Source: Apricaphanius iberus (Eukaryota; Chordata; Actinopteri; Cyprinodontiformes; Aphaniidae). From it: a stretch of 64,000 nt of DNA. Positions 37,495-55,540 of this stretch are shown in pieces. Numbering within the stretch: position 1 is the stretch's first letter; every line of letters begins with the position of its first letter. A model generated the notes under the pieces. The model had not been told where the DNA came from. It saw nothing but the letters and a program-made list of their open reading frames with translations, and searched no databases. The position numbers were made by a program, and so were the translations under genes. Where the stretch lies: positions 2,046,001 through 2,110,000 of the forward strand of contig JAPXFQ010000113.1 of assembly GCA_028564705.1 (NCBI GenBank). The letters are read 5' to 3'.

Positions 37495-38668
37495 AATTCA
37501 AACTATATTTATACGTTTTTAGTTTGTCATTTTTTTCAATGACTGCATTCAATGAAAAAATAAAGAATGCAGCTCTAACTCAAATTGTTTCAGTAAGTCA
37601 CAAGTAATTAAATTAGGTTTATATTCTTTAAAAATTTAAGTTAGCTTGCCAACTTGATAAACGTAATAATTTAACTAGGACAAACATTATTCACTTTCCC
37701 GATGACCGCTGGAGATAGGCACCAGCCCACCAGCTACCCTTCCAAATTTAATTCAATTACTTGTGACCAGTTGAAGCATTTTCTTTAAGCAGGATCACCT
37801 ATACTTTTTTTCAGTATTGTGTTGGAATGATTTGATTCTAGATTTTGAAATGAGTTGGATTTGTTTGACTTGTAAAGTTTCTGGAGATGTTATTTGTTCG
37901 TTTTGAGCTGGCCTCATACCCCTTCTCTGCATCAACACCAATTATATTAAAGGTTCTTTACTTAAATAAACATTGTGTTTGAAAAATGCATAGTTTTAGA
38001 AATATAATTTATTTAATTATTATTTAATTTATTATTTAATTATTTATTAGGGTACCATCACCTCTGTCGGTTTTTAGTTGCTTAAAAACTTTAGAGAGGT
38101 CCTCCGGGCTCAGAAATCAACCTATTATCGTTTTAACGACGCGAATAACTATAACACGAAGTTCATCTACCGTAAATATTTAACCCCGGGTGATCGTGAC
38201 CCCTCTTTCCTTTATTTTTAAAACCAATAGCCTCAGGAAAAAACGCTCTTTGTGTTTCCAATCAGTTGGGGCCAAGCGCACAAGGAGCCGAAGCGCAGGG
38301 GTCCTCGTTATCCAAACACTCCTTCACACTGGAGAGCGCTTATCTCCTTAAACGCTCACAACAGAGATATACAGAAGCAAAACAACCACCAGCGACTCAA
38401 GCGGCTTATAAATCTGGAGCTGCATGCAGATTGTCCCATTTGTGCGCAAGTTGTTTACTGAATTTCCCCCTAGCTACAATTGTGCATTAAAGTTAGTCAG
38501 ACACATTGTGACCTGCTAGATGTGTGAAGGGTCGTTAATATGTTGCAGTGACAGCGAAAACTGGCAGTTCTCTTGCGCACCATTTTAAAATATAAAGTGC
38601 AGAATTTACTCACCTTTTCCAAAAACTCCGTACAATCCAAAAAGCAGGCAGACGAGAATACAATTCAT
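890..38668 (-). CDS. flt1: flt1 (VEGF receptor 1), 5' part: ectodomain and transmembrane exons
   Basis: This is a receptor tyrosine kinase that binds VEGF-A, VEGF-B and PlGF at the endothelial surface; the ectodomain often acts as a decoy that limits VEGF signalling. Sixteen exons join in phase to 795 codons: 38614-38668, 36139-36229, 31631-31836, 27931-28055, 23207-23369, 22892-23108, 21937-22106, 21639-21756, 21320-21489, 21075-21222, 10994-11117, 9832-9940, 5851-6153, 2331-2477, 2108-2239, 890-996. They encode a signal peptide, seven Ig-like domains and one membrane helix. Ig4 (exons 8-9) lacks the usual cysteine pair, as is normal for VEGF receptors. Motifs close to human FLT1 include PCRVT.PNIT, NCTAT..LNTRV, EEDAGKYT, EKAVS, WLWHPC and TLTCTCV.AT. 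These, with LFIRK after the membrane helix, favour flt1 over kdr or flt4. The kinase exons lie beyond the left edge, so the gene is incomplete here. Confidence 0.95.
1607..1669 (+). repeat. (CA)n microsatellite, imperfect
   Basis: Alternating CA with a few interruptions (ccga, cccac). It lies in flt1 intron 15. Confidence 0.95.
1758..1793 (+). repeat. (TG)n microsatellite
   Basis: About 18 perfect TG units. It is inverted relative to the nearby (CA)n tract, so the two could pair in RNA. Confidence 0.95.
2108..2239 (-). CDS. flt1: flt1 exon 15: rest of Ig7
   Basis: The exon encodes GIVLSAGDGTLHIDRI and QGLYTCLATN, closing Ig7, the membrane-proximal domain. It is 132 bases with acceptor cag and donor gtaagt. 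Confidence 0.95.
2331..2477 (-). CDS. flt1: flt1 exon 14: start of Ig7
   Basis: The exon encodes LSNLTDCTVNASSSVTLTC and GIPPPTITWYKDE, the first half of Ig7. At 147 bases it is the size expected for human FLT1 exon 14. Confidence 0.95.
3830..4120 (-). promoter_or_regulatory. candidate intronic enhancer, ETS/SOX/RBPJ/E-box cluster
   Basis: This GC-richer block stands in AT-rich intron. It carries ETS cores (ttcc) near 3930, 4002 and 4064, SOX-like ACAAT/ATTGT at 3943-3947 and 3953-3957, ATTGG at 3990-3994, TGTGGGAA at 4040-4047 and CACGTG at 4088-4093. The enhancer role is inferred from motif content only. Confidence 0.3.
4985..5160 (+). repeat. interspersed repeat, 'cagtcctc...aaaagctgcaggac' family
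   Basis: It shares phrases (cagtcctc, ttgaagcagagaca, aaaagctgcagga) with copies at 17887-18110, 46425-46640 and 55315-55540. This is a short nonautonomous element of unknown class that is common in teleosts. Confidence 0.55.
5596..5623 (-). terminator. two minus-strand AATAAA signals in flt1 intron 13
   Basis: TTTATT occurs on the plus strand at 5596-5601 and 5618-5623, about 230-255 bases beyond exon 13. The hexamers could serve a soluble isoform made by intron retention. AATAAA is frequent in AT-rich DNA, so chance cannot be excluded. Confidence 0.3.
5851..6153 (-). CDS. flt1: flt1 exon 13: whole Ig6
   Basis: This single 303-base exon encodes Ig6 from DVPEGF through LHLTCSANKYLF to DSGTYRCSA. 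The neighbouring 5851-side intron is the counterpart of the one retained in human soluble FLT1. Reading into it adds Ser-Lys-Ser and then a TAG stop. Confidence 0.95.
8250..8550. repeat. cluster of three hairpin units around tttacagtaaaatact
   Basis: Three inverted repeats share the core acagtaaaatact. The last is perfect: arms 8483-8508 and 8519-8544 (26 bp) with a 10-base loop. The others are at about 8259-8312 and 8353-8411. Miniature inverted-repeat DNA is the likely class. Confidence 0.75.
8623..8700 (-). repeat. segment shared in inverted orientation with 39610-39680
   Basis: The phrases ccttaaggtcacagaagga and gagttatctaacca reappear as reverse complement inside the inverted-repeat element at 39451-39862, so both places carry the same element family. 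Confidence 0.7.
8834..8899. repeat. perfect 24-bp inverted repeat (hairpin)
   Basis: Arms 8834-8857 and 8876-8899 (cccaactcgtcacatatgg on the left) are perfect reverse complements around an 18-base loop. It is probably the terminus or whole of a miniature transposon. Confidence 0.9.
9832..9940 (-). CDS. flt1: flt1 exon 12: end of Ig5
   Basis: The exon encodes VLTVAEASVSGVYRCIASN and the linker VPFYVT, closing Ig5. The acceptor is cacgcag and the donor CACAG|gtgatt. It ends in phase 1. Confidence 0.92.
9941..10993. other. flt1 intron 11
   Basis: The intron holds one diverged SINE at 10213-10460 and otherwise nothing recognised. Confidence 0.7.
10213..10460 (+). repeat. tRNA-derived SINE (DANA/V-SINE type), diverged
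   Basis: It runs from the tRNA-like head (ggtagcactgttg, then a B-box-like gggctcgaatc) through the conserved core (ccacagtccaaaaacatta). It resembles the fuller copy at 42611-42981. Confidence 0.75.
10994..11117 (-). CDS. flt1: flt1 exon 11: middle of Ig5
   Basis: This exon is weakly conserved. It was placed by phase (G plus 41 codons), by its acceptor (ccttcaag) and donor (AAGAAG|gtagg), and by an IEGKNK-like ending (LQGNKK) also present in human FLT1 and KDR. It lies about 10 kb from exon 10. Confidence 0.8.
11970..12670 (+). mobile_element. Tc1-like nonautonomous remnant
   Basis: Wording such as acttaaaaaagatgagaggc and ctggactgg..ctccatgcaa resembles a very common degenerate Tc1-type element of fish. 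There is no intact ORF. The edges are approximate. Confidence 0.4.
12907..13006 (+). repeat. tandem duplication of a 50-bp unit
   Basis: Unit 1 is 12907-12956 and unit 2 is 12957-13006. They differ by one base (cctata against ccttta). The near identity means the duplication is recent. Confidence 0.95.
14690..14870 (+). repeat. interspersed repeat with 'agcactttaca' head
   Basis: It contains agcactttacatcacattca, later ccaccagttacaggacaga and ctgagccagagttacc. This is the layout of a common teleost repeat. A related head is at 24880-24990. Confidence 0.45.
17887..18110 (+). repeat. interspersed repeat, 'cagtcctc' family copy
   Basis: It contains cctcagtcctcacagg, caacacctgaatcaaag, agaaacacatctaaagg and gaggactggagtttg. 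It is one of four copies in the window and the clearest. Confidence 0.6.
18692..18803 (+). repeat. SINE 3' tail with (GGAT)n
   Basis: The sequence ctggagctaggcaccagccc followed by a GGAT run is the tail of the SINE family seen complete at 42611-42981. Confidence 0.7.
19762..19830 (+). repeat. (CA)n microsatellite
   Basis: CA units with a few GC-containing interruptions, in flt1 intron 10. Confidence 0.95.
20276..20385. repeat. 16-bp perfect inverted repeat around a B-box-like segment
   Basis: Arms 20276-20291 and 20370-20385 (atgtggcaaggtgcac and its complement) enclose 78 bases that include ggggatcgaatcctgcc, which resembles a tRNA B box. No tRNA cloverleaf was found. Confidence 0.8.
20400..20900 (+). 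mobile_element. Tc1-like transposase remnant
   Basis: A decayed frame reads KHG..SIML and CFSAA, the ghost of the Tc1/mariner KHGGGSIMLWG motif, preceded by tagaccaacacaaagt. It is broken and not coding. Confidence 0.5.
21075..21222 (-). CDS. flt1: flt1 exon 10: start of Ig5
   Basis: The exon encodes VSPQIGEKAVS, then LHCTSHGVPPPHIEWLWHPC, the opening of Ig5. It ends in phase 2 (CT|gtgagt). If the intron were retained, the frame would close at once: CTG TGA. Confidence 0.94.
21320..21489 (-). CDS. flt1: flt1 exon 9: rest of Ig4
   Basis: The exon encodes LKDGRVA and LVIRDVAEEDAGKYTVLV. Valine occupies the place of the closing cysteine, as in other VEGF receptors. It ends in phase 1. Confidence 0.95.
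21639..21756 (-). CDS. flt1: flt1 exon 8: start of Ig4
   Basis: The exon encodes RPFIRLKPRNGS and LRAFPSPEVIW, the start of the cysteine-less Ig4 that takes part in receptor homotypic contacts. The donor is gtaagg. Confidence 0.93.
21937..22106 (-). CDS. flt1: flt1 exon 7: rest of Ig3
   Basis: The exon encodes FYNVLTIPKLRRTDRGRYTC, closing Ig3. The acceptor was set at cttcagag, because that choice keeps frame with exon 6. The donor is gtaagt. Confidence 0.92.
22107..22891. other. flt1 intron 6
   Basis: AT-rich, no exon. It carries a 19-bp hairpin at 22185-22223, 80-120 bases upstream of the exon 7 acceptor. Confidence 0.75.
22892..23108 (-). CDS. flt1: flt1 exon 6: start of Ig3
   Basis: The exon encodes LNCTATAELNTRVNITWDYP, the first half of Ig3, matching the human LNTRV..TW.YP signature. 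It ends in phase 2 at CG|gtaatc. Confidence 0.93.
23207..23369 (-). CDS. flt1: flt1 exon 5: rest of Ig2
   Basis: The exon begins AYSTLIQDH after a tttacag acceptor. It carries WDSKHGF and GLLHCEAV, which close Ig2 in VEGF receptors, and ends in phase 1. Confidence 0.95.
23700..24330 (-). mobile_element. Tc1-like remnant, antisense
   Basis: It contains tgtcctgttggaaggggaacc and a tgtttcatgatgggtagg relic of the transposase GGGSIM region, read on the minus strand. No ORF survives. Confidence 0.45.
24445..24815. mobile_element. nonautonomous element with GGGATGCA-type termini
   Basis: The left end is ggatgcagcgatac and the right end ggtatcgttgcatccc, imperfect inverted termini. The body resembles 54968-55310. 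An hAT-like MITE is the likely class. Confidence 0.5.
24880..24990 (+). repeat. interspersed repeat head, 'agcgcttttcgaaacc'
   Basis: It carries tatacagcgcttttcgaaac and aaagcactttacaattc, typical of a common teleost repeat. Confidence 0.4.
26370..27110 (-). mobile_element. Tc1-like remnant, antisense
   Basis: It includes ctgtcctgctggaagacgaac and gcacccaccaccatgttac, the antisense of a VKHGGG-type motif. It is degenerate. Confidence 0.45.
27931..28055 (-). CDS. flt1: flt1 exon 4: start of Ig2
   Basis: The exon encodes RPFIE, then LVIPCRVTNPNITTTLVK, which is very close to the human Ig2 segment that contacts VEGF. The acceptor is tttcag and the donor gtcagt. Confidence 0.95.
28056..31630. 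other. flt1 intron 3
   Basis: AT-rich apart from a GC-rich block at 30850-31420 that includes AGATAAGG (31263-31270), E-boxes and ETS-type cores. No exon or clear mobile element was seen in 28056-30850. Confidence 0.6.
31631..31836 (-). CDS. flt1: flt1 exon 3: rest of Ig1
   Basis: The exon encodes the second half of Ig1. It includes the closing YRCRY strand with the second domain cysteine and the linker VSVYVYVT. Phases agree with exons 2 and 4. It is 206 bases long. Confidence 0.92.
32536..32784 (-). repeat. tRNA-derived SINE, minus orientation
   Basis: Reading the reverse complement gives the family's core and tail: ccctggacaggtcgccagtc, tttttggactgtgggt and tgcacagggagaacatgg appear on the plus strand. 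Confidence 0.8.
33766..33889 (+). repeat. SINE tail with (GGAT)n
   Basis: The sequence ctggcgtcctgttcagagtg, then taagcggttaagaagatgg and GGAT units. It lies inside the interrupted stretch of the L2 element. Confidence 0.75.
33945..35378 (+). pseudogene. L2 reverse transcriptase, frameshifted
   Basis: The first block encodes NYRPVSNLPFLSKVLEK, FQSGFR.NHSTE, LLDLSADFD and GVPQGSVLGPLLF. After a frame change near 34510-34525 the second block continues HSYADDTQLYMS, with the catalytic ADD, through LHWLPV to the end at YYGPHLWNRLPVDLR and a TAA. The frame change separates palm motif B from the ADD motif, so no active enzyme can be read. Confidence 0.85.
36139..36229 (-). CDS. flt1: flt1 exon 2: start of Ig1
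   Basis: The acceptor is ccacag. The exon encodes the first strands of Ig1, ending in LVLNC, the first domain cysteine. It leaves phase 2 at a gtgagt donor. Human FLT1 exon 2 has the same role and size class. Confidence 0.9.
36230..38613. other. flt1 intron 1
   Basis: The intron holds a (TAA)n tract and a small SINE fragment (37697-37742). The rest is AT-rich without recognised features. Confidence 0.7.
37448..37492 (+). repeat. (TAA)n microsatellite
   Basis: About 15 perfect trinucleotide units in flt1 intron 1. Confidence 0.95.
38614..38668 (-). CDS. flt1: flt1 exon 1: start codon and signal peptide
   Basis: The ATG at 38668-38666 has A at -3. It opens a hydrophobic leader (MNCILVCLLFGLYGVFG) that fits a cleaved signal peptide. 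The exon ends in phase 1 at a consensus donor (AAAAG|gtgagt). Confidence 0.9.
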
Positions 38669-38990
38669 AATTTCTGTTGAATCCGACGAAGTAACCTCTC
38701 ATAAAGAACACATAAAACAAGTTTTAACCCTGCTGCTGCTGATGTTACTCTCCATCCACGGTAGTGCAGCGCTGCAGGCTGTTGCGCTCATGCAGGACGG
38801 ATGGTCAGTGAATGGAGATGGTGAGTTTCCTGAGGCTGGCTGTGGGATATCACGCAACAGGACGCCACGCTTTAACTCCAGTGCAACTTTTTCCCATCGT
38901 TCTGAATTGTGTTGCCAATTTATATTGTTCCCACACTGCGGCCACCGGATGGTGAGTTTATGTTACGTTCACTGACACACCCTCGGTGCG
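38669..38990 (-). promoter_or_regulatory. flt1: flt1 5' leader and candidate core promoter
   Basis: Upstream of the flt1 ATG a minus-strand TATAAA lies at 38919-38924, with TGTGGGAA (an RBPJ-type octamer) at 38928-38935, just upstream of it. A CCAAT pentamer lies on the plus strand at 38915-38919. If transcription starts about 30 bases downstream of the TATA element, the leader would hold two upstream ATGs. The transcription start is inferred, not seen. Confidence 0.4.
38699..38791 (-). other. upstream ORF of 30 codons in the flt1 leader
   Basis: The ATG at 38791-38789 opens 30 codons that end at TGA 38701-38699, 30 bases before the flt1 start. A second upstream ATG (38702-38700) overlaps this stop. 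It runs out of frame across the flt1 start and closes at a TAA at the beginning of exon 2. Both upstream ATGs have T at -3, while the main start has A. Confidence 0.5.
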
Positions 38991-39450
38991 TAACAAGACT
39001 ATCCTCCCAATCATGAGTGGTCAAGCGATCAGCGTTATGCTAATGAGAAAACGTTATGGCATCTAACTGAGTGGATTTTATTTAACTAACTGTTAAAGTC
39101 GCATTCTTCTCACCCTGGATTAGTCAGCCTGATCATCAGACCTAACTGTGAGCAGGGTGCACAGTGAACCTGCTCTGCGCTCACATATTGGACACTTGAT
39201 TGGTAGACGGGCTTAGCAGCACGTAGGCACAGGGAATGTGTCGGTCGCTTCCTCAATCCTCAAAGTGACAGATGACTTTATCACAATGCAAACGGAAAAA
39301 AGTTTAAAAACAACAACAACGATGACATGCATACCAGTGCAAGCGCAAAGTGCACGTGACATGTTCTCCAAACACTGCTGTCAAGAAATGAAAGACTTTG
39401 ATTACTTCAGACTGCTGAACGGACTCAGTCTGACAAAAACATAAACACCC

Positions 39451-39862
39451 GTTTCGGATGTGATCAGCCAATCAAATGGCCATTTTTAGCGGCTATCACT
39501 CCCATTAAATGCCGTCAGACTGTGCCCTCTCTACCTACTGAAACGTACTTTTCGGTTTGGTGTTTAAGACCTCTTCCAATAAGGTTTAGGCATTTAAAAG
39601 AAAGTATATTTGTCCTTCTGTGACCTTAAGGTTAGGACATAAAACTTGTGGGTTGGTTAAGATTGGTTAGATAACTCCAGTTACAATATGCTAGCCTACT
39701 CTGACTAATACTTTTTGACATGTGCAGACAGTTGGCTGTTATCAGCAATATGAATGGTTTATAACCTACTAGTAGGTAGAGAGGGCACAGTCTGACGGCA
39801 TTTAATGTGAGTGATAACCGCTAATAACGGCCATTTAATGGATTGACAACATCCGAATCGGC
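39451..39862. mobile_element. nonautonomous DNA element with ~87-bp inverted termini
   Basis: The left arm 39455-39540 and right arm 39771-39858 are near-identical reverse complements (shared core aatgccgtcagactgtgccc). The 230-base interior contains the segment also found at 8623-8700. It sits about 0.5-0.8 kb upstream of the flt1 promoter. Confidence 0.85.
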
Positions 39863-41729
39863 TGGACTAAAACTATTATTTTTATTATTGTTATGTATAT
39901 TATTGTTATTGGTAAACTCTGTGAATAGGAATATAATTGAAACCTCTTAAAATTACATTTTATGCACACAATCCTTGGTCAGAGATCTCTGTATTGCTTC
40001 AGAGCAGCCTGACATGGAATGTGATCCATTTGTACAGATTAATAAGATCATGCCAAACATATAATTTAAGACAGCCAACTTTCTTGTATAACTTGTGTCT
40101 TTGACCAAGCAGACATTCTTGAAAAGGTTGTGGATCAATCCGATTCATGGCACTACTTCCTAAGAAGCATAGTTTTCTTGGACTACAAATGGTCCCAGAA
40201 AAAATAAGAAAAAATAAAAGAATAATTCTTTGACACAATACATACCCCCACCCCCCTCAAATCATATAATTAAATGTTTTATAGACAGATTCTTTCAGGT
40301 ATGTCTCAAGATGTAGCATCGACCCGAACTGAGACATAGGTAGGTCCAAGGTTCTTTATTGGGATGAGGATGATTATGGCAAGAACGATGAGACAAACAA
40401 GCACGGGAGAGACCAGGGTGAGACTAAGGAAGACTTCATTGATCCAACCAGTGAGATAAGGGTTTAAATATATAGTAGGAATGATGGTCAGGTGTGACAG
40501 ATTGGAAATAAATGCAGACAACAATTAGATGGGGAGTGAGTAGGACTTAATGCTGATGGCTCTGATAGGACCCCTCCCTCCAAGGATGGATACCAGATGA
40601 CCAGGAGAAGGAAAAAAGAGAGAGAGACAGAGAGGGACTCAGGTGTAGGAGGTCGGCAAAGATTGTGCTGGGCCTCAGGAGAAAGAGGCAGGTCGTTCTT
40701 GACCCCCTCTGGGAGCTCTGGTTCTGGGGCCTGATGGTGAGGTGTGGGCCCAGGGACCAGGAGATGAGGTGGTGGAATTGGGGCCCAACTTCGAGTGCTT
40801 GCTCCTCTGTCGAGAAGCCAGCACTGGAGACAGAGGCGGTTTGTCCTCGACCCCATCCAGGAACTCTGTTTCTAGTTAAAGGACTGCCACAGTAGCAGCT
40901 GAACTGATAGTCAGAGCTGCAACGGTGACTGTACTGACAGGAACAGGAGTTGCGGAGGGGCTCTGTACCATGACGAAAACTCCTCACCTTAAATATGTCA
41001 GGTGTAGCCCATGTCCTGGATACGTTTGTGGTGGCTCCTGAAGCTTTGACTCCAGCTGCTGTCCACGATTTATGAATCTCCCACAAACTGTTGAATGGAA
41101 TTTGATTCACAATCTTCTAAAGTCTGTAACTATCACTGTTGGTTGTGAACCATTCTATACAACATTCTTCCCTTCTTCACAAATTTCTATTTATTTAGAT
41201 ACAGCTCTTTGTGAGCCAGCTTCATTTGCAATGATCTTTGGAGGCTTGCCCCCTCTTGTGACTGTCAAGTCCACACTCTTCACCATGACTGGTAGGCCAT
41301 AAAATCACATTTCTGAACTGAAATTGTTCAACTGATATTAAATTATGGGTTTATTACCTGTAAATCATAATAATACAAAACAATGCATGGCATATATCAA
41401 GCTGCTTGTAACAGATCTATTTAAGTTTCACTTTTTAAACTAAATTACAGAAAAAAAAACTTCTGAGATATCAGTGTACACCCGCCACTAATTGGTGATA
41501 TGAGCTAAAATACCAGAGATCAAGGAAAAAGACAATGAAAACACCTCCCTAGAAAAGACAGACAAGTCTCTTCTGGTCTTACCTTAACAAAGCACCTAAA
41601 TGCTGGTTTTAAAGATAAAATAATTTACAGGATGGCAGATGTGCTCTTCCTATTGAGTTCCTCCTGTGCAGTTACAGAGTATATTTTAAAATGTAGCTAT
41701 GGCTCAGGTAAACTCATCATATACACAAA

Positions 41730-42115
41730 TCACAAACAAATATACAGTACAGTAAGTCAACAGTACACAGTAATATTACAATACACAGAAAGGTGTAGAT
41801 GAACATATAGAGACAACATTTTCTACATCTAACTAAAGACATGACTAACCCCCCCGTTGCAAATTTGACAGAAAGGGATGTAAGGATGATAGTTAAAAAA
41901 TGGATTCAATGAGATTCCGACAGAAACTGAGTGGATTGTATTCACTGGCAAACATCTACCCTTATGATTTAGTCTTGGCAAAGACTATTTTAGTTACCAA
42001 GTGCAAAATTTGAGCAACTGCAGCAGGAGCACATTAAGGCGTGGAGAGAAACAAGGCGGTGTGTAGTAGTGCATTACAAACAAGCTGGGGCACGATAAAT
42101 CTCTTCCATATAAAA
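41730..42115 (+). repeat. diverged direct duplication, copy A
   Basis: It shares cagtacacag, gtagatgaacat, ggattcaatgagatt, gaaactg..cagattgt-like text and ccatataaaag with copy B at 43125-43378, in the same order and orientation. Confidence 0.65.
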
Positions 42116-42515
42116 GCATAGCACTCTTTTTTTTGGGGGGGGGGGCTTGTTAACTTTCAATCTGGTTTGCTTCTAGGGCAGATTTTTTATTTACAAATAT
42201 GGCAAAAGCAGATTTAATATATATCATCTACACACCTAAAACAAACAATACAATCACAGGTTTTGTAATAACCTCTTTGTAGGTTTTCTAATCAAATAAG
42301 CAAGATGAAATAAGAGCTACATATTTTTTAGCACATTGCTTGAAACTTATAGCAAATAACACACCCCAAAAACAGAATTTAAGGAACCATTTAAATGTTT
42401 TATGTAAGGTTCCGTGGGAAGACCATCAGGGAAGCTAACCACAGACCTCTGCTGAAAAATAAACAGTCAAATGCAACATCAGCAACATATCTATTTTCAA
42501 AAGATGAAAATAAAT

Positions 42516-42522
42516 TATTATT

Positions 42523-42610
<88 letters not shown>
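42516..42610 (+). repeat. (TAA)n microsatellite
   Basis: About 30 units. A SINE follows immediately and further TAA units resume at 42982, so the SINE landed inside the tract. Confidence 0.95.
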
Positions 42611-42981
42611 GGGCTGCACGGTGGGGCAGTGGTTAGCACTGTTGCCTTGCAGCATGAAGGTTGTGGGTTCGTATCCCGGCCCAAGGTCTTTCTGCATGGA
42701 GTTTGCATGTTCTCCCCGTGCATGCGTGGGTTCCCTCCGGGTACTCAGGCTTCCTCCCACAGTCCAAAAACATGACTGTCATGTTAAATCTCTCCAAATT
42801 GTCCTTAGGTGTGGGTTTGTGCGTGCATAGTTGTTTGTCCTGTCTTTCTCTATGTGGCCCTGTGATGGACTGGCGACCTGTCCAGGGTGTACCCCGCCTC
42901 TTGCCCGTTGACAGCTGGAGATGGGCACCAGCCCCCCCGCGACCCATTAAGGATTAAGCGGTTAAGAAAATGGAGGGATGG
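42611..42981 (+). repeat. full-length tRNA-derived SINE (DANA/V-SINE type)
   Basis: The head ggggcagtggttagcactg with a B box at gggttcgtatcccgg gives the tRNA-like promoter. The core (cctcccacagtccaaaaaca) and tail (tgatggactggcgacctgtc, then caccagcccc, then gcggttaagaaaatgg) follow. It is the most complete of about eight copies in the window. Confidence 0.88.
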
Positions 42982-43124
42982 ATAATAATAATAATAATTA
43001 AAAAACATTTGCATGAATCACTGTATATAGTTTTTTTTTTTTTAATCATTGCTTTTTAAAATGCCCGAAATGAAATTTAGAAGTAGGCAGGCTTTTAGCA
43101 GAGTTTTTCAAGTTTCAGTACAAA

Positions 43125-43378
43125 AAAGTAAATCGTCAGTACACAGAAGCATGTAGATGAACATCCGGATGACAACTCTTTCTTTGTGTAATTAAAGAAA
43201 CACCCTGTAACTTTGAAAACCATATTTGGAATTTTGATAGCAGAAAAAGTAAGGAGAAGAACAGTTAAATATATGGGATTCAATGAGATTTTGATAGAAA
43301 CTGTGCAGATTGTTCTCACTGGAATACACCCTTCCTGGTGGATTACCGTAGTGATAAATCTCCTCCATATAAAAGGAA
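43125..43378 (+). repeat. diverged direct duplication, copy B
   Basis: Partner of 41730-42115; it lies 0.4 kb beyond the stop of the st14-like gene. Confidence 0.65.
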
Positions 43379-43804
43379 GTCACCCTTGCTGTATGAGCTA
43401 AATAACAAAAACATACAATAATAACATCCTGTAACCTGGCATTAAGTTTTTGCAAACTCAGGTTGTTAAAAAATGTTTTGCACGTAACGTACTGGCTGCT
43501 TAAGCCTCTCCACAGAACCCCATTCCAAAAAAACAGACTAGATGTAGCATTTTGATTTTTTGGTAACCACCCTGATTTAAGTTAATTTTACAATCTACTC
43601 AGTCAACATAAGGTTTGCTAATTTCCTGCATGTCAAAACGTTTTGTCTTGCAGATTGTGAGAATGCTGATTTGTGTACCGGGACGGAGTCTCCTCTGCAT
43701 TGAGAAAATTCTCCCCCCAAAAAACCAACAGACAAATAATGTGTTTTCAACACTGAAACCACAATCCTGTAAGAGTGATTTGCTCATTTGAGTCTCATGT
43801 TCTG

Positions 43805-54858
<11,054 letters not shown>

Positions 54859-54967
54859 CTTTTAGGGAAAAGCATATGGGGAGAATTGAGATATTTTTAA
54901 ACTTCCAATCTGGTTTCATAAAAAGACAGTACGATACAGCATCCTTAAAAGTAATAAATGTTTTTAA

Positions 54968-55310
54968 TTAGGGATGCACCGATACGATACTGGTATTGGC
55001 CCTGATAATGTCTAATGTACTAGTATCGGTAATAGAGTTAACCGATACCATGAACTAATACTTAAAATGTGTAAATCCTGCAATAATTTCACAAAATTTT
55101 TTGCTTTTTTCATTTAAAATGTTTGTTTTGTGGTCATTTTTTTTTTACCTTATTCACCATTATTTGTTGTAAAAAGCAGAGAAGAACATTGCACTTTTTT
55201 GTCTGGTAAAAGTATCAGCATTGGTACTCGGTATCGGTAAGTACTCTGATCCAAGTATCGGTGAGGTATCGGTTTTGAAATAAGTGGTATCATTTTTAAT
55301 GAATCGGTGA
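54968..55310. mobile_element. nonautonomous element starting gggatgcaccgatac
   Basis: The left terminus tagggatgcaccgatacgat and the inner phrase taatgtctaatgtactagta match the copy at 24445-24815. The right terminus is degraded. Confidence 0.6.
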
Positions 55311-55314
55311 TTTC

Positions 55315-55540
55315 AGGGTTTCTCAGTCCTGATCTTTAGGGATCCTTTATGTTTTATAATGTGTCTCTGTTCCAGCACACCTAATTCAGATAAATGCATT
55401 TCCTCCTCATGCCATCAGCATGCCATCAAGTGCTGCAGAAGTCTGATATTCAACCATCCATTTATATAAGAGTGTAGCAGAAGGGAAGCACATAAAACCT
55501 GCAGGATATTTAGTCCAGAAGAGCAGGGTTCACGACCACT
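55315..55540 (+). repeat. interspersed repeat, 'cagtcctg' family copy
   Basis: It contains tctcagtcctgatctttagg, ctgttccagcacacct and aaaacctgcaggatat, a diverged member of the family at 17887-18110. Confidence 0.45.

Larger units (their letters stand above)
38991..43804. other. intergenic region between flt1 and the st14-like gene
   Basis: No protein gene could be supported. It holds a fold-back element (39451-39862), a repeat-like 3' region with AATAAA on the minus strand near 40360, a (TAA)n tract with a SINE, and a diverged direct duplication (41730-42115 and 43125-43378). Confidence 0.6.

Noticed and set aside
40547..41110. 187-codon open frame on the minus strand between flt1 and st14
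   Set aside because: Ser/Leu-rich low-complexity product with no recognised domain, in a repeat-like region followed by AATAAA. It may be part of a retroelement, but no motif supports one.
42395..42775. Long poly-Ile / poly-Tyr open frames
   Set aside because: They arise from (TAA)n and the adjoining SINE, not a gene.
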